Shown piece after piece: positions 56,722 to 64,000 of a stretch of 64,000 nucleotides of DNA (the first letter of the stretch is position 1; the number at the start of each line of letters is the position of its first letter). This DNA comes from JACKNG01 sp050184115 (lineage in GTDB: Bacteria; Pseudomonadota; Gammaproteobacteria; Ga0077536): the NCBI GenBank assembly GCA_050184115.1, contig JBFXAQ010000016.1:29111-93110 (forward strand), in the 5' to 3' direction. Below the pieces are notes generated by a model. The model had not been told where the DNA came from. It saw only the letters and a list, made by a program, of their open reading frames with translations, and searched no databases. The translations under genes were made by a program, and so were the position numbers.

Positions 56722-56834
56722 GGCGGCAAACTACCACGCCGCCGCGCCGCGCGATGCATCGCCCGAGCCCGTATCATGTGCCCGCGGTGCGTCCACGCAT
56801 CGCCCGTGAACCCCGCGCAGGAGTCCCGCTGCCC

Positions 56835-58376
56835 GTGTCCATCTACGTACCGCCCGGCGTCGTTTTCGCCGCAGGCAAGACCACCATCGGCTCGCTGTTC
56901 CATCGTCGTGTGCCGGCCCACCCGCAGGCGCGCGCGATCGTCGACGGCGGCCGGGTGCTGACTTATGCCGAGCTCGAGGAACGGAGCAATCGCCTCGCCA
57001 ACGCATTGGCCGCGCGTGGCCTCGAGCGCGGCGACCGGGTCGCCATCCTGGCGCGCAACTGTGCCGAGTACTTCGAAGTCGAGCTCGCGGCGGCCAAGCT
57101 CGGCGTCATCGTCGCCGCGCTCAACTGGCGCCTGGGTGACCGCGAGTTGACCCATTGCGTGCGCCTGGTCGAACCGCGCCTGGCCATCGTGCAGGCGGAA
57201 CTGCTCGCGGGCTACGAGCGGCTCGACCTCGAAGCGGTCCCGCGCATCGTCATCGGTGAAGATTACGAAGCGGTACTGGCGGCGGCACCGGAGCGCTATC
57301 CAGAAGTCGAGATCGATCCGGAAGATGGCCTCGTCATTCTCTACACCAGCGGCACGACCGGCCTGCCGAAGGGTGCGGTGATCAGCCACCGTGCCATGTA
57401 TGCCCGCGCCGGCTGTTTCACTTCCGAGTTTGGTGTGCCGGTCGGCGACAACTTCGTCGCCTGGGCGCCGCTCTACCACATGGCCTCGACCGACCAGGGA
57501 CTCGCCACCTTGTTACGGGGGGGGACGGTGCACGTCGTCGACGGTTACCTGCCCGACCGTCTCATCGAACTCGTCGAACGTGAGACCATGCAGTTCCTGA
57601 TCCTCATGCCCGGGATGGTCGGCGATTTCGCGCGCGCCGTGGCCGCGAGCGGGGTCAGGCCGAAGGGCATCGGCATCTGCGGCGCGATGGCCGACCTCGT
57701 GCCGCGCGAGGACATCGCCGCCGTCACCCGCGTACTCGATGCGCCCTACGCCAATACCTTCGGCGCCACCGAGACCGGCCTGCCGCCTGCGACTGGTGCC
57801 GCCATTCCCGTCGGCGTCGTGCCGACGACGCTGTCGAAGCGCCAGAGCGCCTTCTGCGACCTGCGCCTGGTCGATCCCGACGATCGCGACGTGCCGGCCG
57901 GCACGCCGGGCGAGGCGGCGGTGCGCGGGCCGACGGTGTTCAGCGGTTACTGGCAGGCCGACGAGACCAACGCGAAGGACTTCCGCAACGGCTGGTTCCA
58001 CATGGGCGACGTTCTACGTCGCAACGCCGACGGCACGCTCGATTACGTCGACCGCGTCAAGTACATGATCAAGTCGGGCGGCGAGAACATCTACCCGGCC
58101 GAGATCGAGTTGGTGCTGGCGGGCGACACGCGTGTCGGCGAAGCGGTGGTGGTGCGCCGCGCCGACGCCAAGTGGGGCGAGGTGCCGGTGGCGTACGTCA
58201 CCCGCCTGTCCGACGACCTCAGCGCGGCGGACCTCGCGGCGCGCTGCCAAGCCGAGTTGTCGAGCTACAAGCGACCCAAGGACATCTTTTTCATCGAGCC
58301 GCACGAACTACCACGTTCGACCACCGGCAAGATCCAGCGCCACGAACTCGAGGCACGGCTCGCTCGGCGTGATTGA
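56835..58376 (+). CDS. AMP-dependent acyl-CoA synthetase/ligase
   Basis: A 513-aa ANL-superfamily enzyme. The phosphate loop is LYTSGTTGLPKGAV (about 168-181), the A5 motif FGATETG, A7/A8 GWFHMGDVLRRN and VKYMIKSGGENIYPAEIE, and the catalytic Lys is in STTGKIQR near the C-terminus. It activates a carboxylic acid to the acyl-CoA through an acyl-AMP. GTG start at 56835, AGGAG 11 nt before it; in-frame ATGs upstream would add a non-family extension. It could feed CoA thioesters to the crotonases of the island, but it is not cotranscribed. Confidence 0.9.
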   Translation: MSIYVPPGVVFAAGKTTIGSLFHRRVPAHPQARAIVDGGRVLTYAELEERSNRLANALAARGLERGDRVAILARNCAEYFEVELAAAKLGVIVAALNWRLGDRELTHCVRLVEPRLAIVQAELLAGYERLDLEAVPRIVIGEDYEAVLAAAPERYPEVEIDPEDGLVILYTSGTTGLPKGAVISHRAMYARAGCFTSEFGVPVGDNFVAWAPLYHMASTDQGLATLLRGGTVHVVDGYLPDRLIELVERETMQFLILMPGMVGDFARAVAASGVRPKGIGICGAMADLVPREDIAAVTRVLDAPYANTFGATETGLPPATGAAIPVGVVPTTLSKRQSAFCDLRLVDPDDRDVPAGTPGEAAVRGPTVFSGYWQADETNAKDFRNGWFHMGDVLRRNADGTLDYVDRVKYMIKSGGENIYPAEIELVLAGDTRVGEAVVVRRADAKWGEVPVAYVTRLSDDLSAADLAARCQAELSSYKRPKDIFFIEPHELPRSTTGKIQRHELEARLARRD

Positions 58377-58426
58377 CCGATTACGGCGTGACGCGGGCCA
58401 GGGCGGCCGCGCCATGCCCGCTCGTG

Positions 58427-58849
58427 TCATTCGACCTTGATGCGCGTGGCGGTGGGCGGCTTCGGGGCACTCTTCGGCGCCTTGACCTTGAGGATGCCAT
58501 CCGCGAAAGAGGCCTCGATGTCGCCTTCGCTGACGTCGGGGCCGAGGTCGAAGCTGCGCATGTAGCGTCCATAACGGCGTTCCTGGCGAATCACCTTGCC
58601 GTCCTTCTCCTCGACCTTTTCCTGTTTGGTCTCCGCGCTGATCGAGAGCACGCCGTTGTGCAGGCTGACGTCGAGATCTTCCTTCTTCACGCCGGGCATT
58701 TCCGCCGTGATCTCGTAATGATCCTTCATGTCCTTGACGTCGACCCGTGGCGCCAGCGCGCCGCCGGCGGATTCGACGCCGCGCCGCGGCGTCCACAGAT
58801 CGAACAGGTCGTCGAAATCGAAGAAGCTTCTGCGCGGTACCAGGCTCAT
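58427..58849 (-). CDS. Hsp20/alpha-crystallin small heat-shock protein, third copy
   Basis: A 140-aa small heat-shock protein of the common bacterial type: SFFDFDDLFDLW N-terminus, alpha-crystallin domain from about 36 (APRVDVKDMKDHYEITAEMPG), LHNGVLSISAE strand and the terminal ADGILKVKAPK signature, with an I-x-V tail. AGGAG 6 nt before the ATG. I could not find a sigma32 promoter upstream like the one at 616. It is the best-conserved of three hsp20s in the window. Convergent with the acyl-CoA ligase. Confidence 0.95.
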   Translation of the reverse strand: MSLVPRRSFFDFDDLFDLWTPRRGVESAGGALAPRVDVKDMKDHYEITAEMPGVKKEDLDVSLHNGVLSISAETKQEKVEEKDGKVIRQERRYGRYMRSFDLGPDVSEGDIEASFADGILKVKAPKSAPKPPTATRIKVE

Positions 58850-59003
58850 GGCGGTCTCCTCGTGGATTGAAGACGTTGAACGCGTGGATGCGCAGCGAAG
58901 TATGGAAATGCGTCCGTTGGCGCGCGGTGACGCCGATCAAGATCCGAGTGGGACGAAAGCTGCCGCACGCGGTCCGGCGTACCCGGTGCGGCGTCGGCGG
59001 CGT

Positions 59004-59372
59004 TCAGCCGTAGATCGGCACGCAGTCGCTGCCGCAGGCCGGGTTGCGCGGTCCGGCCGCGGACGCCGGTCGGTGCAGCACGGCGCGGGTCACCCGTAAC
59101 GTCACCCTCGCGTCGTCGGCAGACGGCGGTGCGGCGGGTTCGGCATCGACGACCAGGCTGTATTCGCCGGGCAGTGCGGGCGACCACAACAGCGCCGCGC
59201 GCGGGTTGGCGGCAAGGTTGGCGAGGCTGCCCCGCCCGGCGCTGAGCACCAGCCGTTCGCCGTTCCAAGCGACCGAGACGGCGGTGGCGTGGGGGCGGCC
59301 GTCGGCGCCCGTGGTGAGGAGGTGGGGCGGGGTCGCATAGCGGGTCATGGTGTCGCGCAAGCGGTCGAGCAT
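59004..59372 (-). CDS. Small PNPOx-like flavin-binding protein
   Basis: A 122-aa split-barrel protein of the pyridoxamine-phosphate-oxidase-like family (HLLTTGADGRPHATAVSVAW; NLAANPRAALLWSPA). The short length and the TPPHLLTTG start suggest an FMN- or F420-type binder of unknown reaction. The C-terminus has two Cys (PACGSDCVP), which is not usual. Upstream on the same strand lies the HhH gene. Confidence 0.72.
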   Translation of the reverse strand: MLDRLRDTMTRYATPPHLLTTGADGRPHATAVSVAWNGERLVLSAGRGSLANLAANPRAALLWSPALPGEYSLVVDAEPAAPPSADDARVTLRVTRAVLHRPASAAGPRNPACGSDCVPIYG

Positions 59373-59503
59373 GGTCGTCTCCCGATCGTGGCCTGGTGGC
59401 CAGGGTCACGCGCGCGGCGCGGTCCGGCCGGGTTGCTGGAGGGGCCACGGTGGGCCCGGCGCACGCCATTGACGGGCCGGCGCACGCCGCGCAAGCCGTC
59501 GCT

Positions 59504-59758
59504 TCACGAGGCCGTGCTCCGAACCCGCCGGGCGAGCGCGATGGCCGCCGCGATCGCGGTACGCGCCTGCGGGCTGTTGTTCCAGCAGGTCGTGCGCAGG
59601 CGTTGCGCCACCAGTGCCGTGATGTCGCCGGCCTCGTAGTCGGCGAGTTGCGCGAGTGATTCGATGCCGATTTCCTCCAGGCGACGGAGCACCGTGGGGC
59701 CGACACCCTTGAGGGCGAGGAGGGCGTCGCGTTCGGCTGGTCTGAAGGGCATCGGCAT
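59504..59758 (-). CDS. Helix-hairpin-helix protein
   Basis: An 84-aa protein with a helix-hairpin-helix pair: LLALKGVGPTVLRRLEEIGI then SLAQLADYEAGDITALVAQRL. The C-terminal TCWNNSPQARTAIAAAIALA is like the Cdd1/pathogenicity-locus family. HhH motifs bind DNA or serve as protein contacts. Start uncertain: ATG at 59758 or 59788, neither with a clear ribosome site. Confidence 0.7.
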   Translation of the reverse strand: MPMPFRPAERDALLALKGVGPTVLRRLEEIGIESLAQLADYEAGDITALVAQRLRTTCWNNSPQARTAIAAAIALARRVRSTAS

Positions 59759-59821
59759 CGCGAGCGAGTGAGACGGGTGGCACAGCATAACGTGAGCAGC
59801 GCCGGCGGCGATCGCTCCGGC

Positions 59822-60724
59822 TCAGAGTTGCAGCCGGCCCTCGCCGAGCCGTACCGCCTGGCCGCCCACTTCGACCTCACCGGCGTCGCCCGCATCACCG
59901 ACGCGGACGTGGATGCGGCTCGGGCGCCCGAGCCGTACACCCTGCAGGTTGACGAAGGCCTTGCCACGTTCGATGGCAGACGGGAAATGGCGTGCGAGGT
60001 AGGCCCCAAGTGGACCACCGGCACCACCGGTGGCGGGATCCTCGGGGACACCGAGGCCGGGGGCGAACATGCGGCTGTAGGTCGTCGCATCGTCCGCGCC
60101 CCGTTCGAGGCTGAAGACGTAGATAGGGCATTCCGCGACATCCAGCGCGGCGCACAGGCGCGTCAGCCCACGCGCATCGAGCGAGACCGCGTCGACGTCT
60201 GCACGGCTGCGCAACGGGACGAACATCAGCGCGACACCGGAGGAGACCACCTGCGCCGGGGCGTCGAGTATGGCGCCCGGCGCGATGCCGAGCACGCCAG
60301 CCACCGCGGTGACATCCGTGCATGCCGGACCGAAAGTCGGTGCGCGCTGACGCATCCAGGCCGCGGTGAGACCACCCGGTCCCCAGTCGAGCCCGACCAA
60401 GGTGGGGCCGATGCCGAGGTCGACCACGATGCGCGCGGTGCCGGGGACGATGAACCGGGCGCGGGCCAGGGCGAACGTCGCGCCGATGGTGGGATGACCG
60501 GCCATCGGCAGTTCACGGCGTGGCGTGAAGATGCGCAAGCGCGTATCGCAGCCAGGCGCTGCCGCCGTCAGCAGGAAGGTCGTCTCGGGGAGGGCGAACT
60601 CGTTGGCGATGGCCTGCATCAAGCCGCCGTCGAGGCCGTCGGCGTCGTGCACCACCGCCAGCGGGTTACCGGCGAAGCGCTGCCCGGTGAAGACGTCCCA
60701 GCGTTCGTAGTGGAGGATGGTCAT
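59822..60724 (-). CDS. PhzF-family isomerase/epimerase
   Basis: A 300-aa PhzF-like protein with two DapF-type halves: VFTGQRFAGNPLAVV, the catalytic Glu47 in FALPETTFLL, FTPRRELPMAGHPTIG, and the C-terminal MFAPGLGVPEDPATGGAGG. PhzF isomerises a dihydro-hydroxyanthranilate; most homologues have unknown substrates. No phenazine genes are nearby. GGAGC before the ATG at 60724. Divergent from the TetR gene, with a palindrome between. Confidence 0.9.
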   Translation of the reverse strand: MTILHYERWDVFTGQRFAGNPLAVVHDADGLDGGLMQAIANEFALPETTFLLTAAAPGCDTRLRIFTPRRELPMAGHPTIGATFALARARFIVPGTARIVVDLGIGPTLVGLDWGPGGLTAAWMRQRAPTFGPACTDVTAVAGVLGIAPGAILDAPAQVVSSGVALMFVPLRSRADVDAVSLDARGLTRLCAALDVAECPIYVFSLERGADDATTYSRMFAPGLGVPEDPATGGAGGPLGAYLARHFPSAIERGKAFVNLQGVRLGRPSRIHVRVGDAGDAGEVEVGGQAVRLGEGRLQL

Positions 60725-60812
60725 CGAGGAAGCTCCGGAATGCGATGGCGGGAGGAAGCGCCGGGCCACGAACGCGGCAGTGTGCCACCTATGTCGCAAC
60801 GCGGTCGCCGTC

Positions 60813-60838
60813 TAAATTTGATCGTTGATAAAAATTTA
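60813..60838. promoter_or_regulatory. Palindromic operator between phzF-like and tetR genes
   Basis: TAAATTT (60813-60819), 12 nt, AAATTTA (60832-60838): a perfect 7-bp inverted repeat in a short AT-rich island of a GC-rich region. It overlaps TTGATA (60825-60830), a possible -35 for tetR. A second small palindrome, AAATATTT (60848-60855), is closer to the start. Fits binding by the adjacent TetR protein. Confidence 0.5.
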
Positions 60839-60860
60839 ACTACGTGAAAATATTTGCCGC

Positions 60861-61595
60861 ATGAATGCCGTCGTCAGCCCGCTCAGGGCACGCAACATGG
60901 AGAAGCGCCGCGAACGCCTGCTCGCCGAGGCCCGCCTGCTGCTCGCGCACGGCGGCTACGAAGCGCTCAACCTGCGCGAACTGGCGCGTCAGGCCGGGGT
61001 CACCGTGCCGACGATCTACAACCTCATCGGGCGCAAGGAGGACGTCCTGCTCGCCGTCGCCGCCGGCGTGCTGAGCGAGCTCGAGGCGCGTACCGCGACA
61101 CTGCCCGATGCCGACGTGCTGGAACTCGCATCCGCCGTGGTCGAGGAGTCCGCACGGTTGTTCGAGGAGAACGCGGACTTCTACCGCGCGGCCTTTCTCG
61201 CCGTCGAATGGCTCGACCAAGGCGGTCAGCATCATGCCGAGGTCGTACGTCTCTATGCCTGGATCGGGCAGATGATCGACGCCGGCCTGGCGGCCTGCCG
61301 CCGCGCCGGTCTCGTCGTCGGCGCGATACCGCCCGCACAGCTGACCGAGCTCATCACGCGCAGCTTCCGCATGAACTGCCGCGCCTGGGCGCTCGGTCAC
61401 CGCGATATCGCGGCCTTCCGCCGTGACGCACTGGCCGACCTCCACGTCGCCCTGTGCGCGGACGCGAGCGCGGCCTTCCGCGCCACCCTGATCGATCGCA
61501 TCGCCGCGCCTGCCGCTACGGCGACGCGTGCCCGGACCGTGAGACCGAAGACCATGAGCAAGCGCTCGAAGACGAGCGGGGGAGCCGAGACATGA
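60861..61595 (+). CDS. TetR-family transcriptional regulator
   Basis: A 244-aa TetR regulator. The helix-turn-helix is at about 18-62 (RLLLAHGGYEALNLRELARQAGVTVPTIYNLIG, seen as consecutive helices), followed by an all-helical ligand domain. The C-terminal 35 residues are basic and rich in Lys/Arg/Ser (KTMSKRSKTSGG), an extension that may come from overlapping the next gene. The stop overlaps the Rieske gene start (ATGA), so regulator and oxygenase are cotranscribed. A short leader and palindromes upstream suggest autorepression. Confidence 0.92.
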   Translation: MNAVVSPLRARNMEKRRERLLAEARLLLAHGGYEALNLRELARQAGVTVPTIYNLIGRKEDVLLAVAAGVLSELEARTATLPDADVLELASAVVEESARLFEENADFYRAAFLAVEWLDQGGQHHAEVVRLYAWIGQMIDAGLAACRRAGLVVGAIPPAQLTELITRSFRMNCRAWALGHRDIAAFRRDALADLHVALCADASAAFRATLIDRIAAPAATATRARTVRPKTMSKRSKTSGGAET

Positions 61596-62830
61596 AACAC
61601 GACGAACAACTGAACGTCCTCAAGGAACTGATCCGACAAATCGACACCAAGACCACCTGCGATGCCGGCAAGGTGGTGGTCAATCCGACCTCGTCTTACA
61701 CCGACAAAGCGCTCGCCGAGCGCGAATGGCAGGTCATCTTCCAGGCACAGCCGCAAGTGATCGGCCTGTCGAGCGAGCTGCCGGAACCGGGCAGCTACCT
61801 CACCAACAACGACCTCGGTGCCCCCATCCTCGCCACGCGCGACAAGGACGGGCGCTTCCACGCCTTCGTCAACGCCTGCCGCCACCGCGGCGCCCAGCTC
61901 ACCGAAGAGACGCGCGGTACGGCGCACCGCTTCACCTGTCCGTTCCACGCCTGGACCTACGCGCCCGACGGCCGCCTCATGGGCATCCGCCAGGGCGAGA
62001 TGTTCGGCAATGTCGACAAAGCCTGCCACGGCTTGGTGGAATTGCCGTCGCAGGAGAAATACGGGCTGTTGGTCATCCATCCGCAGGTCGATGGCAAGGT
62101 CGACATCGATGAACTGCTCGGGGCCGAACTCGCCGCCGAACTCGCCAACTGGGAGTTCGCCAAGGCCGAGCTGGTCGGCGAATCGGTGATCGACAAGGCG
62201 CTCAACTGGAAGCTCGCCAACGACACCTTCGGCGAGAATTATCACTTCAGCGTGCTGCACAGCAAGACGCTGTTGAATCTCGCCCACCCGGACTACGCGG
62301 CCTACCGCGAGTACGGACGGCATCACCGCATCTGCACAGCGAGCCGCTACCTCGATGTCATGCGCACCCAGCCGGAGAGCGAGTGGAACTTTGCTTTCGC
62401 TTCGATCGCGGCCTACTACCTGTTCCCCAACGTGCAGATCGTCTTCGTCGGCGGCATGGTGGTGCTGGTGCGGATCTACCCCGATCGCAATGACGTCGCC
62501 CGCTCGATCAGCCGCATCACCCACTTCGCCATGCCGCACATCAAGGCCGAATTGCCGGCGCGCGAGCGTGCGACCGCGGTCAAGGGGGACAACGTCTATT
62601 CCGCCGACATGTCCGAGCGCCCCGAATTCGACGTCTCGGCAACCATCGAACTCCTGCTCAGCACCGTCGAGCACGAGGATTACCTGATGTCCGAGAAGGC
62701 GCAGGTCGCCGCCAATGGTGGGAAGCTCGACTACTTCCTGTTTGGCCGCAACGAGCCCGCGCTGCATCACTTCCACAACAACTACCGCGCGGTGCTCGGC
62801 CAACCGCCACTGCAGGAATACGTAGCCTGA
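61592..62830 (+). CDS. Rieske non-haem iron oxygenase, large subunit
   Basis: A 412-aa oxygenase alpha subunit. Rieske ligands CRHRG (C96, H98) and CPFHAW (C116, H119); catalytic region NWKLANDTFGENYHFSVLH with the bridging Asp and two His ligands, and a later acidic ligand near LSTVEHEDYLMSEKAQ. It shares the same layout and C-terminal motif (FGRNEPALHHFH) with the protein at 21876 (FGTNEPALSFYH), so the two are paralogues. No ferredoxin or reductase is nearby. GGGGGAG before the ATG. Controlled, by position, by the coupled TetR. Confidence 0.92.
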   Translation: MKHDEQLNVLKELIRQIDTKTTCDAGKVVVNPTSSYTDKALAEREWQVIFQAQPQVIGLSSELPEPGSYLTNNDLGAPILATRDKDGRFHAFVNACRHRGAQLTEETRGTAHRFTCPFHAWTYAPDGRLMGIRQGEMFGNVDKACHGLVELPSQEKYGLLVIHPQVDGKVDIDELLGAELAAELANWEFAKAELVGESVIDKALNWKLANDTFGENYHFSVLHSKTLLNLAHPDYAAYREYGRHHRICTASRYLDVMRTQPESEWNFAFASIAAYYLFPNVQIVFVGGMVVLVRIYPDRNDVARSISRITHFAMPHIKAELPARERATAVKGDNVYSADMSERPEFDVSATIELLLSTVEHEDYLMSEKAQVAANGGKLDYFLFGRNEPALHHFHNNYRAVLGQPPLQEYVA

Positions 62831-62914
62831 ACCCGCGACGTCGGCCCCTCGTCTCGCGATAATGTTCACGGGCGCGCATGTCGCGCGGCCGTGAACAGAC
62901 CAGCGGAGGTTTCC

Positions 62915-63205
62915 ATGGCGTGCCAGGTTCTACTCGGGGCCACGATCAAGGCCGGTTGTCATGACAAGCTGCGTGCGCGGTTCGTCGAACTGTTACCGGC
63001 GACGCGTAATTTCGAAGGCTGCATCTACCTCTACATCGTCAAGGACCAGGACCAGCCAGACCGGATTCTCATCATCGAGTTGTGGGAGAGTCGCGCGCAC
63101 TACGAGAAGTACCTCGCGTGGCGGACAGAAACCGGGGTGATGGATGAACTGGCGACGATGATGGAGAACCCGTCGTGGCGCTTCCTCGACAACTGGGGGG
63201 TGTAA
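62915..63205 (+). CDS. ABM-type monooxygenase (antibiotic biosynthesis monooxygenase domain)
   Basis: A 96-aa dimeric alpha/beta-barrel protein of the ABM superfamily: VLLGATIKAGCHDKLRARFVELL, NFEGCIYLYIVKDQDQPDRI, then IIELWESRAHYEKYL. Cofactor-free quinone-forming oxygenases and haem-degrading enzymes share the fold. GGAGG lies 5 nt before the ATG at 62915. It follows the Rieske gene by 84 nt and could act on its phenolic products. Confidence 0.8.
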   Translation: MACQVLLGATIKAGCHDKLRARFVELLPATRNFEGCIYLYIVKDQDQPDRILIIELWESRAHYEKYLAWRTETGVMDELATMMENPSWRFLDNWGV

Positions 63206-63312
63206 GGGCGGACTGTGCGAGGGACTGCCGGATGGGCCGCACCCCGTTTGTCGCCGCCGGCAGGGTCGCTATATAGTCGCGCCCGCGCTTCCCATGCGTC
63301 TGGAGGTGGGCG

Positions 63313-63756
63313 ATGGACTTCGATTTGCGGCACGATCCCGGATCCGACTGCTGCCATCTACGCATCGCCGGGACGCTGCGGCTCGCCGATTACCAGCAGG
63401 CCTTCCGCGATGCCTGGCGCCGCCCCGAATATACCGGCGCGGCGTGTGCGCTGTGGGACTTCAGCGCCGCCACCACCCGCCTCGGCAAGGACGACATCAA
63501 GGCGCTGCAGCGTCTGGTCAGGGACGGCAGCGTGCCGACACCCGCGCGCGCCGCGGCACTCGCCGCGCAGAGCCTCGCCGATTTCACGCGCCGTGAGCGG
63601 CCACCGCGTCTGCCTCCCCGCGTGGCCCTGGTCGCCGTGACCGATGTCGATTTCGGCATGATGCGGGTCTATGCCGGGCACGTGGCATTCGAGGACGTCG
63701 AGACGCTGGTCTTCCGCGCCGCCGATGACGCCCTGCGTTGGCTGTTGGGAGCATGA
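63313..63756 (+). CDS. STAS/SpoIIAA-like protein
   Basis: A 147-aa soluble alpha/beta protein. DFSAATTRLGKDDIKALQRL and PPRVALVAVTDVDFGMMRVYAGH, then ETLVFRAADDALRWL, follow the pattern of SpoIIAA/STAS-like small proteins often encoded singly in proteobacteria. Function unknown; lipid or nucleotide binding has been proposed for the fold. GGAGGTGGGCG precedes the ATG. Confidence 0.72.
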   Translation: MDFDLRHDPGSDCCHLRIAGTLRLADYQQAFRDAWRRPEYTGAACALWDFSAATTRLGKDDIKALQRLVRDGSVPTPARAAALAAQSLADFTRRERPPRLPPRVALVAVTDVDFGMMRVYAGHVAFEDVETLVFRAADDALRWLLGA

Positions 63757-63975
63757 CAGCCCAAGGGGCAGGAGTGACAGGGGGCAATGCCGTAAGCCGC
63801 GACGACGGGCGAGAGAATGGAATGTCTTTTCGTCCGACGCCACCAAAGGCGGTGGTGGCACTGCCGACGTGATGCGGTAGTGTCCGGATTTATGTGCACA
63901 ACCGCTTGAGAGCGGAGGGGTGGTCATGGCAAGAGGTTGATTGTGCAAGTCGACCTACTCTCAGAGGAGAGCGCC
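63757..63975. mobile_element. Possible left end of an insertion sequence
   Basis: From about 63880 the base composition changes and a GTGTCCGGATTTATGTGCAC stretch appears, of the sort found at IS termini, followed by a GAGGAG ribosome site and a new ORF. No second terminal repeat can be seen because the window ends. Low confidence. Confidence 0.3.
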
Positions 63976-64000
63976 ATGACCACCGAGAAGAAGCGTAACG
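63976..64000 (+). CDS. Start of a truncated reading frame, possibly a transposase
   Basis: Only MTTEKKRN is visible before the window ends. GAGGAG 6 nt before the ATG makes it a real start. The idea of a transposase comes from the sequence to its left; eight residues cannot confirm it. Confidence 0.35.

Noticed and set aside
59822..60724. A phenazine biosynthesis locus, because of PhzF
   Set aside because: No other phz gene is present; PhzF-like proteins are common outside phenazine clusters.
1..64000. tRNA, rRNA or CRISPR arrays
   Set aside because: No tRNA-like cloverleaf end, rRNA stretch or regularly spaced repeats were seen while reading; small or divergent RNAs could have been missed.

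Overview
The window is GC-rich chromosomal DNA with dense gene packing, many ATGA/GTGA stop-start overlaps and good Shine-Dalgarno sequences. It suggests an aerobic, free-living proteobacterium, most likely a gammaproteobacterium or close to one. Pointers are a fused-type PntA, Rieske oxygenases, a CopA/CopB pair, MscS and MscL, a PEP-CTERM protein and sigma32-type heat-shock signals. Species cannot be named from the sequence. I found no rRNA, tRNA, CRISPR array or prophage. The only hint of a mobile element is at the right edge.

Layout. 1-9.7 kb: divergent hsp20 genes sharing a heat-shock promoter region, a FecR/SPOR envelope protein, MscS, a cyclase-FHA protein, polyphosphate:AMP phosphotransferase, an MFS transporter, and a cytoplasmic molybdopterin oxidoreductase with a small exported protein. 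9.8-18.8 kb: two hydrolases, an epoxide hydrolase, a rhodanese, a ceramidase-like protein, a four-gene coupled minus-strand operon (second molybdopterin oxidoreductase, hydrolase, PsiE, CMD), MscL and a nitroreductase. 18.9-21.9 kb: copper-tolerance operon. 21.9-30.2 kb: a Rieske oxygenase, a 51-codon membrane peptide gene divergent from a LysR gene, a DUF1538 transporter coupled to a protein with three tandem PII-like repeats, a GNAT, a SoxYZ-like carrier and a flavin-binding protein. 30.5-33.9 kb: pntAB plus a DUF1232 gene. 33.9-41.4 kb: a GGDEF/EAL protein, a mini ClpX-type zinc finger, a membrane-anchored linalool dehydratase/isomerase-like protein, and a minus-strand run (nitronate monooxygenase-like, SET, DUF1272, membrane protein, DUF3144).

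41.7-53.6 kb is the most unusual part: ten plus-strand genes, mostly overlapping. Two enoyl-CoA hydratase/carboxyltransferase pairs flank a lipocalin-like protein, biotin carboxyl carrier, biotin carboxylase, an APH-type kinase, a free-standing PEP-utilizer phosphohistidine domain and a 729-aa protein I do not recognise. Both carboxyltransferases lack the carbamylated lysine of pyruvate carboxylase/OadA, and the second also lacks a metal-binding histidine. Together they look like an uncharacterised biotin-dependent carboxylation (or lyase) pathway for a CoA-linked or hydrophobic substrate.

53.7-64 kb: a cupin, a PEP-CTERM protein, a histidine kinase, an acyl-CoA ligase, a third hsp20, small flavin and helix-hairpin-helix proteins, PhzF divergent from TetR across a palindrome, a TetR-coupled Rieske oxygenase followed by an ABM monooxygenase, a STAS-like protein, and a possible insertion-sequence edge. 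The recurring themes are oxidative breakdown of hydrophobic or aromatic compounds (Rieske, epoxide hydrolases, CoA ligase, crotonases, LDI-like enzyme), redox supply (PntAB) and stress tolerance.
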